Assembly: GCF_042432805.1 (NCBI RefSeq)
Contig: NZ_JBHLWO010000001.1
Location: 744,001-808,000 of the forward strand
DNA from: Olivibacter oleidegradans
Lineage (GTDB): Bacteria > Bacteroidota > Bacteroidia > Sphingobacteriales > Sphingobacteriaceae
Reading direction: 5' to 3'
Length of the DNA stretch: 64,000 bases
Shown: piece by piece, positions 9,967 to 19,180 of the stretch
How the letters are laid out: each line of letters starts with the position of its first letter
Numbering within the stretch: position 1 is the first letter of the stretch
Translations under genes and position numbers: made by a program
The notes under the pieces: generated by a model
The model's database searches: none
Seen by the model: the letters and a program-made list of their open reading frames with translations, nothing else
Told to the model about the DNA's origin: nothing

Positions 9967-10482
9967 CTAATGCAGGTACGCAGCGTCCTGTTCGTTTTCA
10001 AAACCTTCGAGTGTCACAGAAACATGCTCATTAAGAATGGTAGATAATTTGTGCCCGGAGAAGTCGCTTATAACAGGGAATTTATGATGGCTTCTATCAA
10101 TTAGAACCGCCGTTCTCAGCTTCTTTAAGGGAACATTCAAAAAAACACCCAAACCATAGGCTAAAGTCCGCCCACTATTCAATACATCGTCCACCAATAT
10201 TACCACTTTATCTTTCGCCTCACTTACCGAAATATCGGTTTCTGCTTGCAGGGTAGAACTGACTTTATTTAATGAAATGTTGATAAGCTTGACATCGACC
10301 GCCAATGAAATTTTTGCTAGTTCTTCTTTTAAGCGACGGGCCAAAACATATCCTCTTTCGGCAACACCCGCTAGAACAATCTCTTTTTCTTCAAAGTTAT
10401 CTTCTAAAATCTGATAAGCAATTCTTGTAATTTTTTTCTGAATCTGGTCCTTGTCTAAAATCAATATTTTTTCGCTTGCCAT
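9967..10482 (-). CDS. Phosphoribosyltransferase family protein (PyrR-like)
   Basis: Cytoplasmic type I phosphoribosyltransferase, 171 residues. The PRPP-binding motif VVILVDDVLNSGRTL and the flexible-loop segment around SSTLQAETD are present, and the C-terminus (VLIDRSHHKFPV) follows the PyrR pattern. The start MASEKIL at 10482 is preferred; an in-frame ATG at 10500 adds six residues. No pyrimidine genes are adjacent, so whether it acts as uracil phosphoribosyltransferase or RNA-binding regulator is open. A CGCCAG/CTGGCG hairpin (9920-9944) follows its 3' end. Confidence 0.8.
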   Translation of the reverse strand: MASEKILILDKDQIQKKITRIAYQILEDNFEEKEIVLAGVAERGYVLARRLKEELAKISLAVDVKLINISLNKVSSTLQAETDISVSEAKDKVVILVDDVLNSGRTLAYGLGVFLNVPLKKLRTAVLIDRSHHKFPVISDFSGHKLSTILNEHVSVTLEGFENEQDAAYLH

Positions 10483-10670
10483 AGCATTATTCCTGTGCAT
10501 AAAAGTAGTAAATTTTTTTTTAAGGTAAAAGGGATGGATATGCGCATTTGTTCATCACTCACCAACTCGCGTTTGGCTAATTGAGGTGATAAGCCAATGA
10601 GCAATCACTAAATAGAAAACTACTAACAGTGGAATTAGGCCAAGCCGACTGATTCTAGAAAAATCGATTG

Positions 10671-11249
10671 CTAATTTAAATGAAGAACGTCTTCCTCTTC
10701 CGACGCATTCTCATTCTGTGCTTTCAAGCTCATACGGCCGCCATTGAAATAATAGCGCTTCCAATAAGCTTCATCAAGATTGCTAATCATAACGCCTCTG
10801 CTGGTAGAAGCGTGCGCAAATTTCCTGTCACCCAAATAAACGCCAACATGTGTAATACTTCTACTTCTTATTTTGAAGAACACCAGGTCGCCGGGCTTCA
10901 GTTCATTTTTGTTGATGGGATCAACTTGTGTATAAATATTTCTTGAATTATTTCCGATCGACGTATTAAACACCTTTTCGTATAGCTCGTAGGCAAACTT
11001 GGAACAATCAATGCCCTTTTTTGTTTTACCTCCTAATCGATAGGGTGTGCCAATCCAATCATAAACAAACTGATAAAGCTTTGTATTGGTGGTTGCTGAA
11101 GCAGCAATCCCCATTATTTGGGAGAAATACTCTTTGGCTAAATTATCCGGATCTTCGGGTGAATTATTTTTTTCAGTTAAGGTTTGGGCCTGAAGGTTTA
11201 GTGACAGAGCACCTAGCAGTATGCATACTACCAAAAGCGTTTTTTTCAT
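10671..11249 (-). CDS. NlpC/P60 (C40) peptidoglycan endopeptidase
   Basis: 192 residues from ATG 11249, chosen because a signal peptide (residues 1-22, ending LQAQ) begins there; the longer frame to 11345 adds 32 residues without signal character. The NlpC/P60 domain carries the catalytic Cys82 in GIDCSKF, the His in ITHVGVYLG and a third polar residue in FAHAST. It would cut the stem peptide of murein in the periplasm. The promoter found at 11429-11459 implies a leader of about 170 bases, unusually long for this genome. Confidence 0.9.
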   Translation of the reverse strand: MKKTLLVVCILLGALSLNLQAQTLTEKNNSPEDPDNLAKEYFSQIMGIAASATTNTKLYQFVYDWIGTPYRLGGKTKKGIDCSKFAYELYEKVFNTSIGNNSRNIYTQVDPINKNELKPGDLVFFKIRSRSITHVGVYLGDRKFAHASTSRGVMISNLDEAYWKRYYFNGGRMSLKAQNENASEEEDVLHLN

Positions 11250-11428
11250 TTGAATAAAATTTTTCCAGTTAATGAAGCTTGCATGAGCACATGCAGTCTT
11301 CATCTGCGTTAATTTACTTACAGGAAGGTCATTCTTATCCCCCATTGGCTTGATTGACTATCCGTTTAAGGTTAACAATGTTGTTTTTTAATGTAAAAGT
11401 TTATCCATGCACTAAAACAGGTGTGTCG

Positions 11429-11459
11429 CAAATCTAAATGAAAACTTTTATTTTGTCAA
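11429..11459 (-). promoter_or_regulatory. Promoter of the NlpC/P60 gene, with a long leader
   Basis: On the minus strand TTG (11457-11459), 20 bp, TAGATTTG (11429-11436), a perfect Bacteroidota promoter. Transcription would start near 11422, leaving a leader of about 173 bases that contains a GCATG/CATGC hairpin (about 11281-11296). The gap 11250-11636 otherwise holds the divergent pdhA promoter and no gene. Confidence 0.75.
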
Positions 11460-11594
11460 AAAAAGCAAACACAATTTTAACATTTTTTTGACATGTGTAC
11501 TATATACCATACAGGCGAATAAAAAAAGGAGGAGAAAAACAAATAATAATTCACTTTCTCTCACGTACATTCTGTGAATATCGCAACAATTGAT

Positions 11595-11602
11595 TAGATT
11601 TG
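11595..11602 (+). promoter_or_regulatory. Promoter -7 element TAGATTTG for pdhA
   Basis: Exact TAnnTTTG match 34 bp before the pdhA ATG. The -33 region is weak. Confidence 0.6.
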
Positions 11603-11636
11603 CCTTCCAGTAAATTAAGTACACGAACATAAAGCG

Positions 11637-12632
11637 ATGAGTTCAACACCAATAACAAAAGAAACATATCTAGAGTGGTATAAGTCGATGTTACTTATGC
11701 GTAAGTTTGAGGAAAAAGCAGGTCAACTTTACGGTCAACAAAAAATAAGAGGCTTTTGCCATTTATATATTGGACAGGAAGCCGTTGTTGCAGGTGCCAT
11801 GTCAGTTCTTCGTAAAGAGGACTCCATGATCACTGCTTATCGTGACCATGCCCATGCCCTTGCCAAAGGCATGAGCGCCAATGCGGCTATGGCAGAGTTA
11901 TTCGGGAAAGTAACGGGTTGTTCGAAAGGAAAGGGTGGATCAATGCACTTTTTTGATAAGGAAAACAATTTCGCGGGGGGCCATGGTATCGTAGGAGGAC
12001 AAATACCATTAGGTGCAGGTCTTGCTTTTGCCGAAAAATACAATGGTACAGATAATGTTTGCGTTTGTTACATGGGAGACGGAGCTGTAAGACAAGGGTC
12101 TTTAAACGAGACCTTTAATATGGCAATGCTTTGGAAGCTTCCGGTAATCTTCGTTTGCGAAAATAACGGTTATGCGATGGGTACTTCCGTTAAGCGGACG
12201 ACTAACATGATTGACATTTATAAAATGGGCTTAGGCTTTGATATGCCAAGCGCTCCGGTTGATGGTATGGACGTTGTAGCAGTTCATAATGCAATGGACG
12301 AAGCCGTTCAGCGTGCCAGAAAAGGGGAAGGACCAACGTTTTTGGAGATTCGCACCTATCGTTATAAGGGACACTCTATGTCGGATCCTGCCAAATACCG
12401 TACAAAAGAAGAATTAGAACAATATAAAGAGCGCGATCCAATTGCCGCGGTTAAGCACGCCATTATAGAGAATAAGTATGCCGATGAGCAATGGTTTGAT
12501 CAGGAGGAAGCCGAAATAAAACGTATTGTTGATGAAGCGGTTAAATTTGCTGAGGAGTCTGAGTATCCAAACCCGGAAGAGCTATATACAGACGTGTATG
12601 TGCAGAACGATTATCCATATATTATGGATTAA
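11637..12632 (+). CDS. pdhA: Pyruvate dehydrogenase E1 component, alpha subunit
   Basis: Thiamine-diphosphate-dependent decarboxylase subunit of the pyruvate dehydrogenase complex. 331 residues; the thiamine-diphosphate/Mg motif appears as GDGAVRQGSLNETFNMA near residue 145, and the phosphorylation-loop-like region YRYKGHSMSDPAKYR near 240-255. The E1 beta subunit is not next to it, as is usual in Bacteroidota, while E2 follows 51 bp downstream, so the two form an operon ending at the terminator at 14338. Confidence 0.95.
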   Translation: MSSTPITKETYLEWYKSMLLMRKFEEKAGQLYGQQKIRGFCHLYIGQEAVVAGAMSVLRKEDSMITAYRDHAHALAKGMSANAAMAELFGKVTGCSKGKGGSMHFFDKENNFAGGHGIVGGQIPLGAGLAFAEKYNGTDNVCVCYMGDGAVRQGSLNETFNMAMLWKLPVIFVCENNGYAMGTSVKRTTNMIDIYKMGLGFDMPSAPVDGMDVVAVHNAMDEAVQRARKGEGPTFLEIRTYRYKGHSMSDPAKYRTKEELEQYKERDPIAAVKHAIIENKYADEQWFDQEEAEIKRIVDEAVKFAEESEYPNPEELYTDVYVQNDYPYIMD

Positions 12633-12683
12633 CAAGAGTGCAATCTTAATAATTTAAATAGATAAAAAACCCCAGATAATATT

Positions 12684-14324
12684 ATGGCTGAAGTAGTTCG
12701 AATGCCTAAAATGAGCGACACCATGACAGAAGGTGTAATTGCAAAATGGCATAAAAAGGTAGGCGATAAGGTTAGCTCAGGAGATTTAATTGCTGAGGTT
12801 GAAACCGATAAGGCTACCATGGATTTTGAATCCTATCAGGAAGGCACACTATTATATATAGGTCCTAAGGAAGGCGAAGCAGTTCCTATCGATGCTGTAA
12901 TTGCCGTATTAGGAGAAGAAGGAGAAGATTATCAGGCATTACTTAATGGTAATGGCGGCGCTTCGCCTTCAACTAAAGAAGATAAAAAAGAAGAAGAGGC
13001 TCCGGCACAGGAAGAAACAGAAGATGAAGGTGAAGAAGTAAGTGCTGAATCATTAGGTGCAACGGTAATCACTATGCCATTGCTGAGTGATACAATGACC
13101 GAAGGCGTAATTGCAGAATGGCATTTCAAGGTTGGCGACAAGATTAAAAGTGATGATGTAATTGCCGACGTAGAAACGGACAAAGCAACCATGGAAGTTA
13201 CTGCTTATGCTGAAGGCACCTTACTGTACATCGGAGTAGAAAAAGGTCAGGCAGCAAAAGTTAATGATATTATTGCCATTGTAGGAAAAGAAGGTACCGA
13301 TGTAACGCCTTTGCTTAAACAGAAAAGCAGTAAACCGAAGAAACAAGAAGCTCCTAAAAAAGAAGAAGCGTCAACTAGCGCAGCAAACGAGCCAAGCCAA
13401 GCGGAAAGCAAAGAAGTTACTTCTTCTGACTCGTCCCGAGTTAAAGCTTCTCCTTTAGCGCGAAAAATTGCGAAAGAAAAAGGTATTGATTTAAATGAAC
13501 TGAAAGGTTCGGCAGAGAATGGCCGTATCATCAAAAAGGATGTCGAATCCTTCACGCCTGCTGCTAAACAAAAGACTGAAGCACCGGCTGCTGCTCCAAG
13601 CGCCGAAAGTAAGTCTGTTACTATTCCGCAATTTATCGGAGAAGAGCGGTTTACCGAAAAGCCTGTGACTCAAATGCGTAAAACGATTGCTAAACGTCTT
13701 TCGGAAAGCTTATTTACTGCTCCACATTTCTATGTAACAGTGAAAGTTGACATGGATAGCGCTATTTCCGCACGGAATAAAATCAACGAAGTTGCTCCTG
13801 TTAAGGTGTCTTTCAACGATTTAGTCATCAAAGCTGTTGCCGTTGCGCTAAAACAACATCCTAATGTTAACTCTTCTTGGTTGGGCGATAAAATTCGCTA
13901 TAATGAGCACGTTAATATTGGTGTCGCTATTGCGGTGGACGAAGGCTTATTAGTTCCTGTGGTCCGTTTCGCTGATGGAAAGACATTATCACATATATCG
14001 GCTGAAGTGAAAGATTTTGCACAACGTGCTAAAGCCAAAAAACTACAGCCGAAAGACTGGGAAGGCTCTACCTTTACGGTTTCTAATCTGGGTATGTTCG
14101 GCGTCGACGAATTTACCGCCATCATTAATCCACCTGACTCTTGTATATTAGCCATTGGCGGCATACAACAGGTACCGGTGGTTAAAAACGGTGCGGTTGT
14201 CCCAGGTAACATCATGAAGATTACTTTAAGCTGTGACCACCGTGTAGTAGACGGTGCTACAGGGGCCGCTTTCTTGCAAACTGTTAAATCACTGCTAGAA
14301 GAACCCGTTCGGTTATTAGTTTAA
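12684..14324 (+). CDS. pdhC: Pyruvate dehydrogenase E2, dihydrolipoamide acetyltransferase
   Basis: 546 residues: two lipoyl domains (about 1-77 and 131-207), each with the lipoylated Lys in ETDKATM, separated and followed by Ala/Pro/Lys/Glu-rich flexible linkers, a peripheral-subunit-binding domain (about 255-290, ASPLARKIAKEKGI) and the catalytic acyltransferase domain (about 320-546) with the active-site SCDHRVVDGATGA. It transfers the acetyl group from E1 to CoA. In an operon with pdhA; E3 is not in the window. Confidence 0.96.
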   Translation: MAEVVRMPKMSDTMTEGVIAKWHKKVGDKVSSGDLIAEVETDKATMDFESYQEGTLLYIGPKEGEAVPIDAVIAVLGEEGEDYQALLNGNGGASPSTKEDKKEEEAPAQEETEDEGEEVSAESLGATVITMPLLSDTMTEGVIAEWHFKVGDKIKSDDVIADVETDKATMEVTAYAEGTLLYIGVEKGQAAKVNDIIAIVGKEGTDVTPLLKQKSSKPKKQEAPKKEEASTSAANEPSQAESKEVTSSDSSRVKASPLARKIAKEKGIDLNELKGSAENGRIIKKDVESFTPAAKQKTEAPAAAPSAESKSVTIPQFIGEERFTEKPVTQMRKTIAKRLSESLFTAPHFYVTVKVDMDSAISARNKINEVAPVKVSFNDLVIKAVAVALKQHPNVNSSWLGDKIRYNEHVNIGVAIAVDEGLLVPVVRFADGKTLSHISAEVKDFAQRAKAKKLQPKDWEGSTFTVSNLGMFGVDEFTAIINPPDSCILAIGGIQQVPVVKNGAVVPGNIMKITLSCDHRVVDGATGAAFLQTVKSLLEEPVRLLV

Positions 14325-14337
14325 AAAATTCAAATAG

Positions 14338-14374
14338 AAAAAAGGCATCTCCTAAACAGGCAGATGCCTTTTTT
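14338..14374 (+). terminator. Terminator of the pdhA-pdhC operon
   Basis: Thirteen-base perfect stem (14338-14350 with 14362-14374), 11-base loop, with the 3' arm ending in six T and a matching A-run at the 5' arm, so it could work in both directions. Confidence 0.9.
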
Positions 14375-14516
14375 CATTTAGCGATGATGAGCCTGCCGGT
14401 CGGGACCGATCCCTTTATCATTCTTTCGAACCTAGTATAACAGAAAAATCACACGCAAAGTTGTTAATTCAAAACTTTATTTACGATTTTGGCGGCAAAC
14501 AAACAGTAATTGAAAT

Positions 14517-16175
14517 ATGATATTTAAACGACTCTTAATTTTATGCTGTTGTATCAGCTTATACAGTGCGCAAGCCCAACAAAAAACATCCAAAGAAGTA
14601 GATCGACCTAAATTGGTAGTAGGGATTATGGTGGACCAAATGCGCTGGGATTACTTATATCGATATTACGACCGCTATGGTGAAGGCGGCTTTAAACGCA
14701 TGTTAAACAACGGTTTTTCCTGCGAAAACACCTATATTAATTATATCCCGACCGTTACCGCCATCGGACACAGCTCGGTTTACACCGGTACAACACCTGC
14801 TATCCACGGAATTGCCGGGAACGACTTTATCATACAAGCTACAGGAAAAAGCATGTATTGCACGGAAGATGAAACGGTTATCCCATTAGGAACAGCCGTT
14901 GGTAATGCAGCTGGCAAGATGTCGCCAAGGAACCTACTGGCATCCACCATAACGGATGAACTTAAATTAGCCTCCAATTTCCGTTCTAAGGTGATTGGAA
15001 TTGCTATAAAAGATCGAGGTGCTATTTTACCAGCCGGCCATTTTGCTGATGCTGCTTATTGGTTTGATAATAGTGGCGACTGGATCAGTAGCTCATACTA
15101 TATGACTGACTTGCCTAAATGGGTGAAAGATTTCAACAAACAAAAACTTGCGGAAAAGTATTTAAAACAAGACTGGAATACGTTATACCCTATTGAAACC
15201 TATAAACAGAGCATTGAAGACAATAATCCGTATGAAGGAAAGTTTAAAGGTACTCAATCACCAACTTTCCCTGTTAAAACGTCTCAACTGCTTAAAGAAA
15301 ATGGAATAGGCTTGGTTGCTACGACACCTTATGGAAATACGTTGACACTCGATTTGGCAAAAGCCGCTATTAGCAATGAAGAATTGGGAAACAATCCCGG
15401 CGGTTTTACTGATTTTTTAGCAATCAGCATATCATCTCCCGATAAAATAGGCCATCAATTCGCTGTAAATTCAATAGAGGTTGAAGACAACTACCTCCGT
15501 CTTGATAAAGATTTGGAAGACTTCTTTAGTTACCTCGACAAAACCGTTGGACAAGGGCAATATACTGTATTTTTAACGGCCGACCATGGTGCCGCCCATA
15601 ATCCTCAGTACTTCATGGACCAACAAGGTAATGGCGGGTATTTCAATTCCAAAACAGCACAGCAAGGATTGAATGAACAGTTAAAAGCGAAGTTTAATAC
15701 GGACAAATTGGTTATCAGCTTATCAAATTATCAGGTTCATTTAAATAACACGCTTATCAATGAAAGAAATCTTGATCGGCAAGCAATTTGTGACGAAGCG
15801 GTAAAATACCTACGGAATTTAGAGGGCGTTGCTTTTGTAGCAGAAATGGACAAGGTATCAGAAGCCGCTATACCATCGCGAATAAAAGAACGCATTATTA
15901 ACGGTTATAACTATAAGCGGAGCGGCGCGATTCAAATTGTCCTTGAGCCACAATGGTATAGCGGATCAGCCAAGTCTACCGGTACGACCCATGGCAACTG
16001 GAATCCTTACGACTCGCATATACCCTTGGTATGGATGGGTTGGGGAATCAAACACGGCGCAACCAATCGTATTACTGAAATGACAGATATCGCTGCTACA
16101 GTGGCTGGTCTCTTACATATTCAAGAGCCAAATGGAAGTATAGGCAGTCCGATTGTAGAAGTGCTAAATCAATAG
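14517..16175 (+). CDS. PafA-type alkaline phosphatase (alkaline phosphatase superfamily)
   Basis: Secreted metal-dependent phosphatase, 552 residues with a signal peptide (1-20). The nucleophile is Thr in PTVTAIGHSSVYTG (near residue 80), the hallmark of PafA, in place of the Ser of E. coli PhoA; metal ligands appear in VDQMRWD, SPDKIGHQ, TADHGAAHNP and GTTHGNW. Family members are broad phosphate-monoester hydrolases that release phosphate from organic sources regardless of phosphate supply. A candidate promoter (TTG 14461, TACGATTTTG 14482-14491) precedes it. Monocistronic. Confidence 0.9.
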   Translation: MIFKRLLILCCCISLYSAQAQQKTSKEVDRPKLVVGIMVDQMRWDYLYRYYDRYGEGGFKRMLNNGFSCENTYINYIPTVTAIGHSSVYTGTTPAIHGIAGNDFIIQATGKSMYCTEDETVIPLGTAVGNAAGKMSPRNLLASTITDELKLASNFRSKVIGIAIKDRGAILPAGHFADAAYWFDNSGDWISSSYYMTDLPKWVKDFNKQKLAEKYLKQDWNTLYPIETYKQSIEDNNPYEGKFKGTQSPTFPVKTSQLLKENGIGLVATTPYGNTLTLDLAKAAISNEELGNNPGGFTDFLAISISSPDKIGHQFAVNSIEVEDNYLRLDKDLEDFFSYLDKTVGQGQYTVFLTADHGAAHNPQYFMDQQGNGGYFNSKTAQQGLNEQLKAKFNTDKLVISLSNYQVHLNNTLINERNLDRQAICDEAVKYLRNLEGVAFVAEMDKVSEAAIPSRIKERIINGYNYKRSGAIQIVLEPQWYSGSAKSTGTTHGNWNPYDSHIPLVWMGWGIKHGATNRITEMTDIAATVAGLLHIQEPNGSIGSPIVEVLNQ

Positions 16176-16183
16176 ATATTATA

Positions 16184-16218
16184 AAAGTCCGTAGCGTGAA
16201 ATAATCTCTACGGACTTT
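16184..16218 (+). terminator. Hairpin after the PafA gene, probable terminator
   Basis: Eleven-base stem (16184-16194 with 16208-16218) ending in TTT; the T-run is short, so termination strength is uncertain. Confidence 0.6.
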
Positions 16219-16269
16219 AAAACGGTCTTATCATCCTTCCCAAACATAGAACTTTTTAATTCCACTAAT

Positions 16270-16839
16270 ATGTCCTCCCACCATATAGTAAAAGAGAAGC
16301 AGGAACCTGCCTTAATAGTGGAATTTTTTTCCGATCTAAGCTATGAACTTCTTGGACAGTTATTGGAATGGGCACCAACAGTTATCGCTAATAAAGACAG
16401 TGCGCAATGGCTATCGAGAAACGACATTCATATCGATGTTGTCATTACAAATGACGAGCACAGGATCGAACAAGATGGAGTTACCATGCTTTTCGGAAAC
16501 CCTTCCTCTTTTAAAAAAGACGCATTAAATTATCTTGTTGAAAAAGGGTATCATGCAGTCAATATCATCTCACAAGACTTTTCGATGGATCTATTCCAAC
16601 AATTCGCTTCTCTTATCAACCTGGTTTTTATCAACGGTAAGCAGAAAATCTTCGCGATTAAATCTGGTTTCAAAAAGTGGAAGGCAGCGAGCGAAAACGT
16701 CTACATACTTGCCAGCGATGCTATTTTCCATACAGAGGGGTTGGAAAAAAAACACGATCAGGCATACAAGACCATAGCAGACGGCTTCTTTGAAATTCAT
16801 TTCCAAACCGACTACCTGCTCATAGCAGAAGATCTTTAA
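16270..16839 (+). CDS. Thiamine pyrophosphokinase-like protein
   Basis: 189 residues, cytoplasmic. The layout (N-terminal alpha/beta half, an ID-VITND segment near residue 60, a NGKQKIFAIKSGFKKWK segment near 120 and a beta-rich C-terminal part) resembles the short Bacteroidota proteins annotated as thiamine pyrophosphokinase, but the acidic catalytic motifs of true TPK (D-x-D, S-x-D-x3-D) are poorly visible, so activity is doubtful. Its TAA shares a TTAA with the TAA of the convergent M28 peptidase, a four-base overlap. Confidence 0.55.
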   Translation: MSSHHIVKEKQEPALIVEFFSDLSYELLGQLLEWAPTVIANKDSAQWLSRNDIHIDVVITNDEHRIEQDGVTMLFGNPSSFKKDALNYLVEKGYHAVNIISQDFSMDLFQQFASLINLVFINGKQKIFAIKSGFKKWKAASENVYILASDAIFHTEGLEKKHDQAYKTIADGFFEIHFQTDYLLIAEDL

Positions 16840-18161
16840 TTCTTTAACGGCTCCAGCCTCGTGGGCGTTTCCTTTCCTGCTATAATTGATCTCGCACCTA
16901 ACGCAACAGCATTAATAGAGGAAACAATGTTCTTAATATCTAAAGTTTCTAATTCATCTTTCACGGTGTGATAGTAATTATCCTTATCTATTTGAACCGT
17001 AGAAACTGTATGTGCGGGAACGCCGAGCGCTGCCAAGGTCGCGTTATCACTTCTATAAAAAAGGTTCTGTTCAGGATAAGGGTCCGGATAAAAAGAAAAA
17101 CCCGTCCCCTTCACATTTCTCTGGAGAATCTTACCCAAATCGGATTTCTCAAAGCCGGTGAGATACATGGAATTAGCCCCAAACTTAGCATCCTTTCCAA
17201 TCATCTCAATATTTATCATGGCCACAACATGATCCGGATTAAGCTGTTTAGAAAAATATTGTGAGCCATAACCACCCGATTCCTCAGCTGTAAAAGCAGC
17301 GAAGATCAATGTTCGTTCATTATCTTTTTGCTTGGCAAAAATATTTGCCAAACTGATTACCGCGGTGACTCCCGATGCATCATCGTCGGCTCCATTTGCA
17401 ATAGAATCCCGGTCAATCGGTTTTAGGATACCGATGTGATCATAATGCCCTGAGAAGATAACAAACTCGTTGGGTTTTGATCTCCCGGGCAGCACACCAA
17501 CTACATTAGCGAGTCCCTTATTCTCCACCGTACCCGTATAGTTAATTCGAAAGGACTTAGGCTGTTCCTTGCTTAGTACAAAAACAAGTGAACCTTTTTT
17601 CTTCTGATCGGTATTTAATAAGATTCTCCCGTTATCAGCATGCTGTTTCAAATAATTAAATTCCTTTACAAAACTCTCGTCAACACAAACGATGGCATTG
17701 ATATCTTGCTGTGAAATCTCCTTATATTTCTTTCGAAAGTTGTCGCTGGCACTTATGGACAAAATCCGCACTTCCGGATCGGTATTCCAGTTAAGACCCG
17801 CCTGGTCGCTTAGAACAAAACCGGCGTCACTGTCCAGCTCCTTTCCGTCTAACAAAATCTCACAAAGAGAAGGTTTTATTTGAGTGGCCTGAAAGCGCTG
17901 TAAAAAGTCATTTTCATTTGCCTTCAATGGCTGTAGCCCTGCCTTTTTGAATTCCCCTTCAATAAAAGTTGCGGCTTCCTCTATTTCAGGAGTAAACACG
18001 GCCCTGCCTTTCAATCGATCATCTGCTAACGTCGAAATAATTCGATGGACCTCTTGTTGATCGACACTAACAATACGCTCTTTCTTCTGACTGGCGCAAG
18101 CTCCCAACACTAAAAAGAGAACGAAGGAAAGCTTATTCAAAGGGGTTGTTGTTTTATACAT
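16836..18161 (-). CDS. M28-family zinc aminopeptidase, lipoprotein
   Basis: 441 residues. Lipoprotein signal with Cys22 in LGAC, a PA-like inserted region (about 90-205), and an M28 catalytic domain from about residue 215: zinc ligands in SGHYDHIG, NGADDDASG, TAEESGG and DNYYHTVKDE are all present. Predicted to remove N-terminal residues from peptides in the periplasm or at the cell surface. It ends inside the convergent TPK-like gene (four bases). Confidence 0.92.
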   Translation of the reverse strand: MYKTTTPLNKLSFVLFLVLGACASQKKERIVSVDQQEVHRIISTLADDRLKGRAVFTPEIEEAATFIEGEFKKAGLQPLKANENDFLQRFQATQIKPSLCEILLDGKELDSDAGFVLSDQAGLNWNTDPEVRILSISASDNFRKKYKEISQQDINAIVCVDESFVKEFNYLKQHADNGRILLNTDQKKKGSLVFVLSKEQPKSFRINYTGTVENKGLANVVGVLPGRSKPNEFVIFSGHYDHIGILKPIDRDSIANGADDDASGVTAVISLANIFAKQKDNERTLIFAAFTAEESGGYGSQYFSKQLNPDHVVAMINIEMIGKDAKFGANSMYLTGFEKSDLGKILQRNVKGTGFSFYPDPYPEQNLFYRSDNATLAALGVPAHTVSTVQIDKDNYYHTVKDELETLDIKNIVSSINAVALGARSIIAGKETPTRLEPLKN

Positions 18162-18315
18162 AAATATTGCAATAATTTTAATCTCCTTAGTAAATTACCT
18201 AAATGTCACTTGTCATTAGATCGATCAATATCATAGGCAAGCAAATTACCGGTAGACCGATTCCTGTATACAAGAAAGTTTAACTAAGTTTGGTAATAAA
18301 GTTAAACAAATTCCC

Positions 18316-18323
18316 TAGCTTTG
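18316..18323 (+). promoter_or_regulatory. Promoter -7 element TAGCTTTG for the rhodanese gene
   Basis: Exact TAnnTTTG match, 35 bp before the ATG; a TTTGG lies about 23 bp upstream as a possible -33. Confidence 0.6.
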
Positions 18324-18358
18324 ACGATTACAAGTATTAATTCTTAAAAAGATAGATC

Positions 18359-18673
18359 ATGAAAGAAATAACCGTCGAGGAGCTAAAGGAGAAGATTGAT
18401 CGGAATGAAGATTTTCAACTGATAGATGTACGTGAGGAGTTCGAATATGAAACATCCAATCTGAAAGGCGAAAATATTCCACTTGCTCAAGTCTTAATCG
18501 AGAAAGATAAAATCAGCAAGGATAAACCCGTTGTAGTGCATTGCAGAAGCGGAAAGAGAAGCGCCCAGGCTATTCTAATGCTAGAAAAAGAGGGATATAC
18601 AAATCTTTCTAACTTAGAAGGCGGCATTCTCGCCTGGCGTGACACCTTTGAGCCGGATATGGAGGTATATTAA
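18359..18673 (+). CDS. Single-domain rhodanese-like sulfurtransferase
   Basis: 104 residues, one rhodanese domain. The active-site loop is HCRSGKRS with the catalytic Cys near 62; the domain starts with LIDVREEFEY. The loop length is that of small GlpE/PspE-type rhodaneses. Cytoplasmic. Followed after six bases by a small membrane-protein gene, forming a two-gene operon. Confidence 0.93.
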   Translation: MKEITVEELKEKIDRNEDFQLIDVREEFEYETSNLKGENIPLAQVLIEKDKISKDKPVVVHCRSGKRSAQAILMLEKEGYTNLSNLEGGILAWRDTFEPDMEVY

Positions 18674-18679
18674 ACAAAA

Positions 18680-18874
18680 ATGGGGAAACAAATTCTTTAT
18701 AATATTTTTCTAAATATTGGGATTCTTGTACTTGCGTATTGTACCATTGCATCTTATAATGGTAAACAGTATAGCATCATGGCGGTGAGCGTTTTGGGAA
18801 TCGCGGCTCTTATATACTTGAAGATTAAACTCGCTAAAAGGGTGAAAGAATTGATCAGAAACGGCAAAAAATGA
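18680..18874 (+). CDS. Small membrane protein, two predicted helices
   Basis: 64 residues: a first hydrophobic helix (about 8-24), a short polar turn SYNGKQ, a second helix (about 31-48) and a basic tail with KRVKELIRNGKK. No function is recognised; similar short proteins (DUF6358-like) accompany rhodanese genes in related genomes, recalled rather than checked. Located six bases after the rhodanese gene, so it is cotranscribed with it. Confidence 0.7.
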   Translation: MGKQILYNIFLNIGILVLAYCTIASYNGKQYSIMAVSVLGIAALIYLKIKLAKRVKELIRNGKK

Positions 18875-18903
18875 GTTTTTGTACTATATTTGAGTCAATA
18901 TTG

Positions 18904-18937
18904 TAGCAATAGTAGACATTTTTTTGCTATTTTTTTT
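18904..18937 (+). terminator. Terminator after the rhodanese operon
   Basis: TAGCAA (18904-18909) pairs with TTGCTA (18924-18929), followed by eight T. A TATATTTG promoter-like -7 element sits at 18885-18892, before this hairpin. Confidence 0.6.
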
Positions 18938-19102
18938 CGGCCATTTTTCAGTTTGTCTATAATTATCTAAACAAGCCGTGGCAGCCGCAAGACTCTTTAA
19001 AACAAGCGTTTATACAACAACAAATGGTGCAATATATATTCAAAAAGGGCTAACAACAACAAATTGAGCCCGTCTTTTTTTTTGGAATAGTATTTGCTAT
19101 TG
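18938..19102 (+). other. Intergenic block before ompA with a second terminator: possible small RNA
   Basis: No open reading frame is supported here. GGGCT (19047-19051) pairs with AGCCC (19067-19071) and is followed by TCTTTTTTTTT, a second terminator-like signal lying before the ompA promoter. A terminator with no gene in front of it suggests either read-through backup or a short transcript from about 18900 to 19083. Confidence 0.35.
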
Positions 19103-19132
19103 TTGCATGAATAAAACTAATAACTATTTTTG
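19103..19132 (+). promoter_or_regulatory. Strong promoter of the OmpA-family gene
   Basis: TTG 19103-19105, 19 bp, TATTTTTG 19125-19132. Leader of about 42 bases; the position and match fit an abundant outer-membrane protein. Confidence 0.8.
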
Positions 19133-19180
19133 TATACAAATTATACAATTAAAACTGTTTAACCTTTAAAAGAACGAAGT

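Noticed and set aside
10557..10660. Additional heptamer element between the phosphoribosyltransferase and NlpC genes
   Set aside because: Some units can be read at period seven, but the match is too weak to separate from chance.
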